A stretch of 64,000 nucleotides of DNA from Brugia malayi (lineage: Eukaryota > Nematoda > Chromadorea > Rhabditida > Onchocercidae), in contig NW_025062478.1 in NCBI RefSeq assembly GCF_000002995.4, positions 1,054,001-1,118,000 of the forward strand, given 5' to 3'. Below, piece by piece: positions 12,801-24,670 of this stretch. The notes under the pieces were generated by a model that was not told the DNA's origin, searched no databases, and worked only from the letters and a program-made list of their open reading frames with translations. How positions within the stretch are numbered: the first letter of the stretch is position 1; each line of letters begins with the position of its first letter. The translations under genes and the position numbers were made by a program.

Positions 12801-14460
12801 ATTATTATATTAAACACTGATATTATCCAACTAAAAATTTATATCATTCAAAAAAAAGTTTTTTTAATATAAGTTTATGATTTTTTTTTTTTTTAGAATA
12901 ATTTTCGATGCAGAAAGTTGTAGTGAATAAATTCAGTAATCATATTAATAATTATTATTAATTGTTAAATTTTAATTTCATTCCTAGCAAAAATCAAAGA
13001 CTTATTGTGTCGAAAAATACGTTTTTTTTGTTCTCGAGAGTTACTCTCGAGAAAAACTTTTTCTTTTTTTTGTTCTCATTTAATGATTAAAGCAAATAGA
13101 TAGACAAATAAGAAGAAAATAAACAAAATAACATACAGAAGGGCGAAATGATATGTTAAGATAAAATAATTGCTCATACAATACGATTTGTATTTGCTGA
13201 TACAATAAGATTTGCTCATTCATGCAAAGAAGATTATGCAATTTGCTGTTCAAATAAGCATTTAATTTTACCTACTAACAGTAACACACATTCGTGTTCG
13301 ATAATATAACAATTCAGGTCCCTTATAAAAATAAGGTAACGATGGTGGTCCATAACCACAACCAGCAGCTCCTTTAATAAAAATAAAAAAACTTTTTTAA
13401 TTTTTATTCTAAAAATTTGATTTTTTTTTTTTCAACTTTTTACTACTTACTTTAACATTTATAAAGTATGCTTAAATTTTTTGAATTTAATTTTTATACA
13501 ATAAAAAAAACATTCCAATATTCTTATCAAATAATATCATTTCAAAAAAAAAAAAAAAAATTCAACTTAAATCAATACATAAATTTATTAAATTATTATT
13601 CAAATTTATTTTTAAAAAAAAAAATCAAATTTTACCGGTTATAGAATCCTCATGACACCACTGTCCCCGACATATTTCACCACAATCCGGTTGACGATCG
13701 GAACAGTTTCGACATGTAACAGTTTGACGATGCATTGGTCTTATATAAATCATATCATTGCAAAATTCACCTATAAAAATTTAATTAATACTTTAAAAAA
13801 AAAAAAAAAAAAAAAAAATTTTTCATTTAATAATTTTTCAAATTCAATCTATTTTTTCACACGAAAAAAATCAATTTTGGGAAAAATTTCCATCATTTTA
13901 TGCATAATTCATTTATGCAATTTTCTAAATGCATTCCATTCATTAATTTATTAAATTGATAATTTAAATTTAAAATTGTTATCAGTAATGCAATTTCTTA
14001 TCAAATATAAATTAATTATTTGTTCAAATTTATCATACTTTTATAATTTAATTTAATTTAATTTTTACTAAGTGCAAAAAACAAAAAAAAAAGATTTGTT
14101 AATGTTAAAATTAATAAATAAAAGATTTCATTATTAAGCAAAAAAAAAAAAATTAAAATAAATTGCAAACACTGCATGATATTTCGTTCTTTTTTTTTTC
14201 TCTCTTTCCCTTAAATTTAGCATTTCTATTTAAAATTTTATGAATTTATTCAATTCAGTTAACAAAAGAAAAAAAAATAAGAAAATTCAGTCAAAATATT
14301 TAGCTAATAATTTCGATTTTTTTTTTTCATTTGCTTTTTTCCTTCGTTTTTTTCTTCTTTTTTTTTTTTGATCATTTTTTAAATTTTTCAATAGTTTAAA
14401 AAAAAAAAAAAATTACTTCAATGATGAAAAAATCATTCTATTAAAATATCACAATTGAAA

Positions 14461-14508
<48 letters not shown>

Positions 14509-15387
14509 ATTTGTGTGAATGTTATATTTTCTTTGTTTACAATTTCATACTAATTCAATTATTCGCAATGTTTATGTTTAGAATTAAAAATTTATTACAA
14601 ATATTTAAATTATAATATAAATAATTTTTTTATTTTGAAAAAAGAAAATTTATAAATTAATAAAAATTTAATTAATTAACCTTGACAAATGCATAAAATA
14701 TGATCTTGAAAATGATCATAATCACAACCCATTTGTGTACGTGGTGGCCTTTTGATGCAACCTTTTGTGATCCGATAATGACCTCTCTCATCGGTTGGTT
14801 TACGTTCAATAAAACAATACTCTGATTCACAAGAACCCATCTATGAAATTTCAAAAAAAAAAAAAAAAAAAAAATTAAATGAAATGAAATTTATCAAAAT
14901 TTTAATTTAAACAAAAAAAAATTTTTTTTTTTTAATACAAGTAATTTAAATAGTTTTAATAAATTTCAAACTTTGATAATTTGTACTAATTGCTTTATCA
15001 AAAAAACACAAACACAATAAAAATTGTTAAATGTATTAAAAAAAAAATAATAATAAAAATTTTATATTTCAAAATTTTTATGCTAATTAATCTAATTAAA
15101 CTAACTATAGCATACAATTATAAAATGATAGATAAATAAAGCTAAGATATCTTTTAAAATGACACAAATATACTGAAATGATATGTCTTAGTTTAATTTT
15201 AAATTACTAAAATAAAGTCTTCTTTAAATTCAAACTTTTTTTTTTTAAAAAAAAAATAAATATTAACCTGACAATTACATGGTTCACTATAACATGTTCC
15301 AGAGCACGAATAACAGCGTCCAATAACTTGTTGACTTTTAAATATTGTATATGTCAACATAATATACGATAAATATATTACTAACAT
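9876..15387 (-). CDS. GPI-anchored protein with three Ly6-like units
   Basis: Seven exons join in frame: 15268-15387, 14681-14840, 13636-13770, 13272-13371, 12420-12548, 10772-10988 and 9876-10070, giving 351 residues. Residues 1-23 form a signal peptide. Three cysteine-rich units follow, each closing with the Ly6/uPAR-type CxC....CN signature: CICQGEFCN (about 91-98), CICNTNNCN (181-189) and CACIGNHCN (306-314). Each unit opens with CxxC (C25/C28, C113/C116, C226/C229). Residues 328-345 are hydrophobic and run to the C terminus, as expected for a GPI-attachment signal. Possible N-glycosylation sites are NCS at 115 and NVT in the third unit. Known Ly6/uPAR proteins act at the cell surface, often as ligands or receptor modulators; the specific role here is unknown. 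An acceptor (TTTTAG, 15409-15414) lies 21 bases before the ATG. The donor of exon 5 lies inside a minisatellite. Confidence 0.88.
11235..12436. repeat. Intronic minisatellite, 71- and 69-bp units
   Basis: About 16-17 tandem units, each beginning TTTAAATGTTTACTT. The distal part (to about 11925) has 71-bp units with TCTGATTTACAAATAGATAAC. The proximal part has 69-bp units with TTTGATTTACAAAAAGGTAC. The array fills most of intron 5 of the Ly6-like gene. On the minus strand every proximal unit repeats the exon-5 end plus donor (CTTTTTGTAAATCAAAA then GTAAAC), so the array overlaps the splice junction at 12419/12420. Confidence 0.93.
13031..13053. other. Perfect hairpin TTCTCGAGAG-TTA-CTCTCGAGAA
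   Basis: Ten-base arms pair perfectly around a TTA loop, inside intron 4 of the Ly6-like gene. The XhoI-like TCTCGAG core recurs in a second hairpin at 20144. No function can be assigned. Confidence 0.85.
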
Positions 15388-15404
15388 TTCAATTTCAAAA
15401 TTAG

Positions 15405-15414
15405 CATCCTAAAA
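15405..15414 (-). promoter_or_regulatory. Splice acceptor before the Ly6-like start codon
   Basis: The minus strand reads TTTTAG then GATGC, 21 bases upstream of the ATG. In a nematode this could be a spliced-leader trans-splice site or the acceptor of a 5' untranslated intron; sequence alone does not decide. The nearer ATG inside GATGCT is out of frame and soon closed. Confidence 0.45.
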
Positions 15415-18400
15415 TAAAAATTTAAATTTTTGATGATTTGATGATGATTAGCTAAGCTGAAAAATGAAATTTACACAAAATTTAACAAATTTATCAAATG
15501 AAGTAAATATATAGGAAAGTTGTAATAAAGATCGTAGAGTGATTTTAACAAAGATTAAACAAAATGAAATTATTGAAGTGATCGAGTAGTTTGTAATGAA
15601 AAATTTTTTATTTTCTTTTTTTTAAAAAAAAAAGAAAAAAAATTTGTTAAAATAGGAAAAGAAAGGAAAAAAAAATTTTTTTCTAATTCATTATTAGTCA
15701 CAATTTACTATTCGTTTTCAACAAATTTGTATTTAAATGATTAATTAATGGTTATTCATTTCAAAAGCAAAAAAAAAAAAAATGTACTTTTTGAAATTTA
15801 AAAATTTCTAAAATTATATTTTAATAAAATTATAAAAATTGATATTTGTTTTAATGAATAAATAATAGTATTTCATATATTTATGGATTTTTTTTTCGTG
15901 CAACGTTTAAATTAAATACTATTTTTTTTTTAAAAAAATTTTAATTTGATTAAATTTAAATTGATGATTTTGATTAAAATTAAAATAACAAATTTAATTT
16001 TAATAATGGTTGATTAGCTAAAAAGAAGAAATGTGGTGATTTAAAAGTTTTTAAATAATTTATCAGCTGTTTAGATAATTTTGATACGTTGTGTACTTAT
16101 CAATATTTTCAAGATTATGAGAGATAAAAATGTTTAAATTTCAATTGATCTATTAGTCAATTTTATTTTATTGTCAACAATTTAATCCTATCAAATTTCA
16201 ATAAAGTATATTTCAAAAGGATATTTCAACAAATTTAAAATGGATCCATTTTTTTTTCTTTTTAAAATTTTATTATGATAAATAACTGGTAATGATATTT
16301 ATTATTTTTTGAATTAATTAATCTAGTAACTTATAATGAATTCTAATTTAATTTCCAACATTTTTTGAAAGTATAAATTTTATCAAATTATAGGATTATT
16401 TCATTTATTTGAAAGAATATAATAATGTAAAAATGAAAAGTGAGGAAAAAAAAAAAAAAAAAAGGGAATTGATAAAGTGATGGTTTAAAATGGAAATTTA
16501 TTTTTCATGTTTCTTTAGAATTAAAAATGAAAATAAAATCTAAGACTTATAATTTTCATTGATTATTGGAAAATGCTATGGTTCATTTCTTCTTTTTTGC
16601 TATCATTTGAAAATTAAAAATAAAAATAAAATAAAATAAAAATAAAAAAGTAAAGTAAAAGAAAGTTTGAGCAATAATTGCGTGTATCAAATATGAATAA
16701 TTAACATTCAATTTCTGTTTATGATTTTCAGTGAAATTTGTTTACATTAAACTCTAGTAGACATTTTTACCTGCAATTAAATTAATGCAATTATAAAATT
16801 AATAGAGTATTCATTAGAAATTACACTAGAAATTTTAGCGTAATCATTTATTTAAAAAGTTATAGAAATCAATAAAAAGTATCTTACTTACTTACTTTTT
16901 TTTTTCAATTTATTTTATTACGAAAATAAATTTAAATAAAGAATAAAATTAAATTTAAATAAATAAAATTAATGTAATAATGAAGTAAATTAGTTACTGT
17001 TTAACTATCGAAATGGTTATAAAAACCAAAAAAAAAAAGCAAACAAACACAAAAATAAACAATCTGAAAAACAAACAAACAAACAAATAAAAAAAGAAGG
17101 TATTAATTTGATGATTAGAAATGAATGAACTATAATCAGTGAAAAAAAAATAGTAAATAAGTGAATTTGTTGCTATTTAAGCGTCAAAATGATTCATTGT
17201 TCATTCATTCACAAAAAAAAAAAAGAAAAAAACAAAGAATAGAAAGTAAACAAACCTAAAAACAAACAAACATAAACAAAAAAATAAATAAACTAAGATG
17301 TAATCATTACGAATGAATAAATTGTAATCAATAAAAGAAAAAAAAAAAAGAAGAAGTTCCACATGTGTTAAAATCTCGAATAAACCACGAAATTCTTGAA
17401 TAAATCATCCACTAATTGAAATAATCCATTATATTTACTAAAAAAAAAAAATTTTTTTTTTATAATGCAAAATAAATTGGATCTATTGTTTGATGCAATT
17501 GAAAAATGAAAATAATATGAAATGAAATGCTAAATTAGTCATACTAAATTTCAATTTATTATGTTAAAATGCTCAATATCATTCCTATCTTTGTCATCAT
17601 TTTTTTTCCTTCACATTAATAATAATAATATAATAATAATAATAATAATATTGATGAAATTATTGATTAGTTTTAATTGAATTACTTTTGCATAAATAAT
17701 AAATAAATTATAACAAATAATAGAAATTGTTAAGTTGCACATAAATTTGTACAATAATACAAGTAATAAAACAATATCAAGTAAAATAGTATATTACTTT
17801 TTTTTTTTTTTTTTGATATTGGATTGGATTTATTTTTATTTTAAAAATTTCAACAAATTCTTGTTTATGGTCCGGAAATGATGGTTTAGTTGTTAGCTTA
17901 ATGATGGTGTATTGTTGATTACTTATACTTATACTTTTCTATACTTCTTGCCTTCCTCTCCTTCTTCTTCTTATTCAATCCAATTTTAATTCTAACAAAT
18001 CGAAATTACTTCTTATCGCTATGATAACAGCATTATTTCATCGTAAAAAAAAAAAACATATAATTAGAATTTCATTCAAAAATAATTAATTAGTAAATAA
18101 AATAAAATTAATGTTAGTATTTTGAAAAATAAAAGTTTTATTTGTATTTGATGCAAATAATTTGTGTTTACTTTGAAAAAAAAAAAGAAAAAATCATTCG
18201 TTTTTCGTTTATTTTTATTTTTAAAATTATTTTCTTTCGTTTATTTTTTATTTTTTACAAAAATTAATAATGCTTTTTTTTTTGAAAAATAAAACTGATA
18301 TTTTGAAATTGCTATTAATATGTGAAATTTTCATATTTCAATTACTGCCAATATTCAGGTAAAGTACCTTATGATTAATTCATTTGTGTCAATCATAAAT

Positions 18401-18820
18401 TTGAGATTAATAATACTAATTTAATGAAAATAATAAACTTTTAATTTTTTTTTTTTTTTTAAAAAAAGTGTTGCAATCAATAAATACTATAATATAAAAT
18501 GATGAAACCATAAATGAGTAATAATTTAAGAAAAAACAAAAAAACAGAAAAAGAAATGAAACTAATTATTTAGGAAAAAAAATCTATAATATGAATATTA
18601 AGTTTTTACACAATTTTAAATGGCTAATAATATCTCAAAAAAGATATTTAATTGCATATTTTAATTTCATAAATACAATTTAAAAAAAAAAGTGAAAGTG
18701 AAAAATATGATAATGAAAGATGACGAAGAAGAGGAGAGGAATGATAAATGATATGAAATAATAATATAACGCATCATCAAATAAATCTACCAAATATTTA
18801 AATGATAAAATTAATGAGCC

Positions 18821-18921
18821 ATGAATGAATGAATGAATGAATGAATGAATGAATGAATGAATGAATGAATGAATGAATGAATGAATGAATGAATGAATGA
18901 ATGAATGAATGAATGAATGAA
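18821..18921. repeat. (ATGA)n tetranucleotide microsatellite
   Basis: About 25 uninterrupted ATGA units followed by ATCA repeats. On the minus strand it translates as repeated HSFI, which is an artefact of the array. Confidence 0.97.
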
Positions 18922-20143
18922 TCAATCAATCAATGAATTAATATTTTTATAATTTGTTTATTGATATGTGATAAGAGACTTTAAAAAATAATCTTTCATT
19001 ATTTATCATTTTTTCGGATTTATTTGGTTCTTTCTTAATTCATTCATAAATTAACTTTTAATTTTGATTAAGAAAAAAAAAAGAAGGAATAATTTTTTAA
19101 TGAAAGAAAAAAAAGTAAACAAAAGTAATTTAATTGAATTTCTCTCTTTTTTTTGGCTTTTGCTTTTTTATTTAATTTGATGCAAATATTTAATTGAATG
19201 AATGATTATAAATAGATCAAATTAGCTTACATAATAAATAATATAAATTTTCTTTTCATTTTTTTTTTTTTATAATATAAATTGTCCTTTTTTTCTTCTT
19301 TCAAATGTGAAAAAGGAAATAAAAAAAAAAAAAAAAAAAAAACGAATTTTAATTCTAACTCTAAGGCTGATAATAAATAAATAATTAAAATTTATTTTAA
19401 GAAAAGCAATAAATAATTTTACCGTAATTCTGCTAAACTAATAGATTGGCTTTCTTTTCGACTTCAAACAAAAATTTTAATTAAATTGAAATTTCTGGAT
19501 ATTATATTGAGGAAAAGGCAGAAACCAAACCAGCAAAGATATAGCAACGATTAGCTTAGCTATTTCACTGATGCACTATTCAAATGATTTGAAATAAAAA
19601 AGAAAAAAAAATGGAATATTATTCTTATCAAATACAAATATCCATTTTTTATTTTTTTTTTTAATGAATAATAATTTATCTTTTTTCTTTTTTTTTTTTT
19701 CATCTTCTCATTTCTTTTCTCATTTGAACACAAAATCTTTTGTTCAAATTTGAAAAGAAAACTCATTTTTCTTTTCATTTAAAAAAAAAAAGAGAAAAGA
19801 AAAATTATTATAGATGTCAATCATAAAAGTTATTTTATCATAATTTTTATTTAATAAAAGCAACAACTTCTCTCACATTTTTTTTTTCTTTTTCTTTCTC
19901 ATTTCAACTTTTATTTAACAATAAAATTATATCGTTGTTATAATCTTTTTGCTCTTTTTTTTTTTTAAAAAAAAATGAGGAAATTAATTTCCTATTGTAT
20001 TACTTTTTATTTTTTTTATTTATAAGATGAATAAAATTATTCATTAAATGAAAAATTTATCAATCTTTAAATGCTGAAATGTACTATAAGTTTTTTTTTT
20101 TTTTTTTTTTTTTTGAAGCTATTTAATATGAATTACTGGATTA

Positions 20144-20168
20144 AATTCTCGAGGAAATCTCGAGAATT
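20144..20168. other. Perfect hairpin AATTCTCGAG-GAAAT-CTCGAGAATT
   Basis: Ten-base perfect arms with a five-base loop. It shares the TTCTCGAG core with the hairpin at 13031. Confidence 0.85.
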
Positions 20169-20569
20169 CCGTAACTTATTCCTCGATTTTGTATAAAAGA
20201 TATTATTTTTTTTTTTTCATTTTGTGTTTGCAAGAAAATTTCAAAAAAATAATGCATATTTTTGTAAATGAAAGATAATATATAAATTAACTTTTTGATC
20301 AAATTTGCATCGCCAATTTTTTTGAAAATTATTTTAGTGAAAGTGGGCAAAAAAAAAAAAAAAAAATGTTTTGATTTTTAAATTAAATTTTGAAATGGAA
20401 AAAAAAAATTACAACTAAAAATGAGATAACAAAATGAAATAATAAAATAGAATTATAGAAAGAAGCGATAATAATTTTATTCTTAGATTCGTTAAATAAA
20501 TTTTAATTAGCAAAAAAAAAAAAAAGGAGGAATTAACTTCATTAAATTCTTACAGTGTGTGTAAAATCC

Positions 20570-20712
20570 GTTGGTAATGAAATAATTGCTCCATTGATAA
20601 TTTTAATCAATGGATGAGCTTAAGCGGTTTAACCGGAATCTATCTGGATTTGATGAGCTCCAGTTTAACATCATATCCGATTAGACATACCGGATAACCG
20701 GATCAAATTGCT
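20570..20712. other. GC-richer island with CCGG motifs
   Basis: Against very AT-rich flanks this stretch contains TTAACCGGAATC, ATACCGGATAACCGGATC and GAGCTCCAG. Related TTTTCCGGA pieces occur at about 30047 and 31035. It might be a remnant of a small inverted-repeat element, but no complete terminal repeats or target-site duplication could be identified. Confidence 0.3.
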
Positions 20713-21282
20713 AAATGCAATGATTATTTATTTTTCCTGAAATAATTAGTAATAAATTAATTAATGAATGAATCAAATGCATTTAATGATAACAAGCTAA
20801 AAGGAACAAACTTATTCCTTTCCTTGTAAAAAATACTTTTAAATTTTAAATTAAAATCTCTGTAAATTATAAATCATTATTAATTGTAAATTAAAAATTC
20901 TCAAAAATACTCAAAATTTATAAATGAATTATAAAATTAATATTATTCATAAGATAAATTACATGCTACACTAGTATAAAATTAACCTTTTTTAAATTTT
21001 AACTGATAAAAAAAAATTTTTTTCAAAAATTTAACTAAAAAAAAATTATCTAACAAATTTTAACTAATAAAATTATAAATAATTATGTAAACAAATGATA
21101 AAGAATGATAGTAAACAAATGAAATGCATTCGATAATCGTTAAAAAAAAGAAAAAATTGCAAAGCTTAGATTGAAGAATAATTAAAAAGGATAAATTTAA
21201 TTAATTGATCGATTGTTATTTCTCCAAATTAATTAATCAATTTGTTTACTAAAATGATAAGAAAGATAGGTTAGGGCTTAGA

Positions 21283-21414
21283 GCTAACACACAGATCAAT
21301 GATAATAGCAAATGTTGGCGGTAATGGCTAACACACAAATCAATGATAATAGCAAATGTTGGCGGTAATGGCTAACACACAGATCAATGATAATAGCAAA
21401 TGTTGGCGGTAATG
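21283..21414. repeat. 44-bp tandem repeat, three copies
   Basis: Copies start at 21283, 21327 and 21371 with GCTAACACACAGATCAATGA and are nearly identical. A partial fourth copy (GCAAATGCTAGCAATAAT) follows. Confidence 0.93.
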
Positions 21415-23722
21415 GCAAATGCTAGCAATAATATTCTATCAATGTGGACAAGAGAGCTCAGAAAATTCTTTGCTCTGCGATTGCAATCTTTTGCATTCAA
21501 TACGAAATTTCATTCTGATTTGTTTATCAGTAATCATTGAACCAACAACCGTTGGCAGATAACAACTGTGCAGCTTAAATTATTAGCAAATAAAATCAGA
21601 TGAACAGATAAATGTCTGTTTGAACACATACACACATACATACATACATACAAAAGTTAATTGTTATTGTTTACTTAATAATAACTTTATCAAAATTAAG
21701 TAAATAATCAAAAATAATCAGAAAAAAAAAGGAGAAAAACAAATTTAATAATTTAATATTTTTTCAATAATTAAATATTTAATACAAATAAGTGCAAAAA
21801 AAAAAGGAAAAAAAAATGCTAAATTAATTAATTATTCAATAAGAATAATAAATTTTATCAAATTAAATTAATATTAAAATGTATTAACATTAAACTTTTT
21901 ATTTTCTCTTTTAAAAAAAAAAAAGTATTAAAATTAAAGCGTTCTTTTTCCAATTAATTTTTTTTCTTTTTTTTGTTTTGCAAAAATATTTGAAATAAAA
22001 TCAAAATTTTGATAAAATTCAAAATTATTTCATTTTTAAAAGTGTTTTTTTTTTGTATAACGATAAAATACAAAGAATTTCATAAAATTTACTGTTCAAA
22101 CCGTTTTTAAATAATATAAAAAAGTGAAATTTTTTCTTAAATAACAATAGCAAAAAAAAAAAAAAAAGATAATTTTCATATTTCAAATATTTTTTAAATT
22201 AAATTTTTAAAATTTAAATAAATTTGTAGCAGCAACAAGGAAAAAAAAAACTTTTTTTTTCAAAAAGTTATTTAAATTTATATTTTAAATACACTGTTAA
22301 TACCATTATCATTATTTTATTGCATTATTGAAATATTTTCTATTCAAATTTTACATAAAACTTTTCAATTTTTTTTTTTTTTGCCTTTTTTTTTAAGTTA
22401 AAATAAGGACTATTTTATTATTTACTTGCTAGTCAATAAAATTTTTAAGGCTTTTAAATTTCATTCATAATTTCATCGTGCTAATATTAACATGAAAGTA
22501 AATATTGCCCTTTTCATTTCAATCTCATAAGCTTTATAAAATTCTTTGATTTTTATTTTTTTTTTTTTAAAAAAAAAAAAGTCACGCAATTTTTATTTAA
22601 AAAATTGAGGAAATAAATTTAATGTATGTCAAAAATATGTTTTTTTTTTTTTATTGAAATTGATTAATATACTAAAAAGTTTTACATAATACGAACTTTT
22701 CATTTTTTTTTTTCATTTAAAGTAATTATGTTTTTAAACATTTTGATAATAAAAAAGATAACAGATTAAGCTTATCAATGAATATAAAAACGAACTCAAA
22801 GTTATTTTGAAATTTTTTTTTTTTTTTTGTTTTAAAAATAATTTTGGAAAAATTTATTTTTTATTATCAATTTTTTTCAGCAAAATATCAAAAAGTATTG
22901 GCAAATTATTTTTGAAAAATAAAATTATTGGTAGAGTTAAATTTTGTAATTATTTGCAATGATTTCTAAAAATTTTATCATTTAAATTTTTAAAGTAACT
23001 AATATTTTCATTAGGTTATTTCTAACAAAAAAAAAAAAAAAGTTTCTTGGAAAATGAAAACAATAACTTTTGTAAAATTTGTAAGTCAGATAAGAATAAT
23101 TGTGAATCATAAATTCATAAAAGATATTACTAGGTGAATTAAATTAAATTCTCGGTAATAATTAAGGCAGTAAAAATTATCAAAAACATTTTTAAAAAAA
23201 AAGAAAGCATTGCTCAGATTTCAGATATTTTTAATTCTGAATTGAACTGAATAAGTTTCGGAAAATTTTTCAACAAAATATCAAAGCTATTGGCAAATTT
23301 TTGAATGATTTTTTATAAATGATAACGATATCAAATTGATAGTTACACTCATGATAACATTTATCATTGCTACATTCTGTTTAAGAAGTGAATTATTTAT
23401 TAACTGACATGATATTAAAGATAAAAAAAAAATAAACAGCATAAAAATTATCACAAAAAAAAGTTTACTATCATTAATATTCGTCACAAACTAAGCTAAT
23501 GTTTACAAATCTGATAGCTATAATTTTTTCATAAATTAACTTTAAAAAAAAAAAAAGTGTTTGTTTATCAATGTTTTCTATTTCACTAATTATTATAATT
23601 AACAAATAGATAGCAATAATTTAGATTAATTCTCGTCGTTTTTTTTTTCGTTTTTTCTTTTTTAAATTTTTTTTTTTTAAATAAATCAAATTTTTTCTCA
23701 AAAATTTAAATAAATCAAAATT

Positions 23723-23753
<31 letters not shown>

Positions 23754-24099
23754 GTTATAACGATTTAAGTGGCACACATATTTCAAAAGCTGTAATTAAA
23801 TTCTCAATAATTTTAAGTTGTAAATGAATGATATAAGCATAGAAATTCTATCATTTAGAATCCTTAATTACAATAAACACAGCAATATTAGTAATTGTTA
23901 TAATTAGTAAGTCAAGCAATTATCTGAATTTTATATTTTCATTCGAACAGTTAAAATTATTGCATAAACTTGGCAACTTATTGCTAAAACAATGTGATGC
24001 ATAATTTTTAAGCCTAAGCTAAGAAATATTCGTAAGATTATACATGTAAATGATTTGAGTTTATTCGAAATAATGCTAGAATTACAATGATAATGGTGA

Positions 24100-24670
24100 A
24101 ACTGGTTTATGTATGCTAATGATGATAATAAGAACTTGATAATGATAATAATAATGATAATATAATGCTGATTACCATGTGCAATGATGATGACAAATGC
24201 TGATTGTGTACGATGATGATATTGATGATGATGGTAATAGTGATGATAATGGCAATGCTGATTTATGCATGGTAATGATGATAATGATATGATGGATGGA
24301 TGATGATAATGACAAATGCTGATTGTGCACGATAATGATGGAAATAATGACAATGTTGATGATAATGATGGCGATGATGATTGATTGATCATGACTGTGA
24401 TAATGACAATGACGATAATGATGATAAATAATGGCAGTGACGATGATAATAATGATGATGCTGATTATTATAAATGATAATAATGATGATGATAACCATA
24501 ATGCTGATTATTATATATGATAATAATAATGCTGATAATGATAATGCTTATTGTTATGTACGATGATGATGATAACAATGATAATGCTTATTATTATGCA
24601 CAATGATAATGATAATAATGATAATGCTTATTATTATGTACGATGATGATCATAATAATAATGATGGATG
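24100..24670. repeat. GAT/AAT trinucleotide-rich tract
   Basis: Degenerate GATGATAAT sequence with periodic GCTGATTATTATG and GCTGATTGTGCACGAT segments that suggest an older unit of about 60-70 bp. Open frames across it are repeat artefacts, rich in His, Ser and Ile on the minus strand. Confidence 0.85.

Noticed and set aside
18680..18925. Frame encoding HSFI repeats
   Set aside because: Direct translation of an (ATGA)n microsatellite.
20570..20712. CCGG-rich stretch considered as a MITE
   Set aside because: Some inverted pieces are present, but no consistent terminal inverted repeats or target-site duplication could be found by eye, so no mobile element is claimed.
23931..24392. 153-codon minus-strand frame rich in Ser, His and Ile
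   Set aside because: It lies across the GAT-rich repeat field; composition follows the repeat and no domain or splice context is seen.
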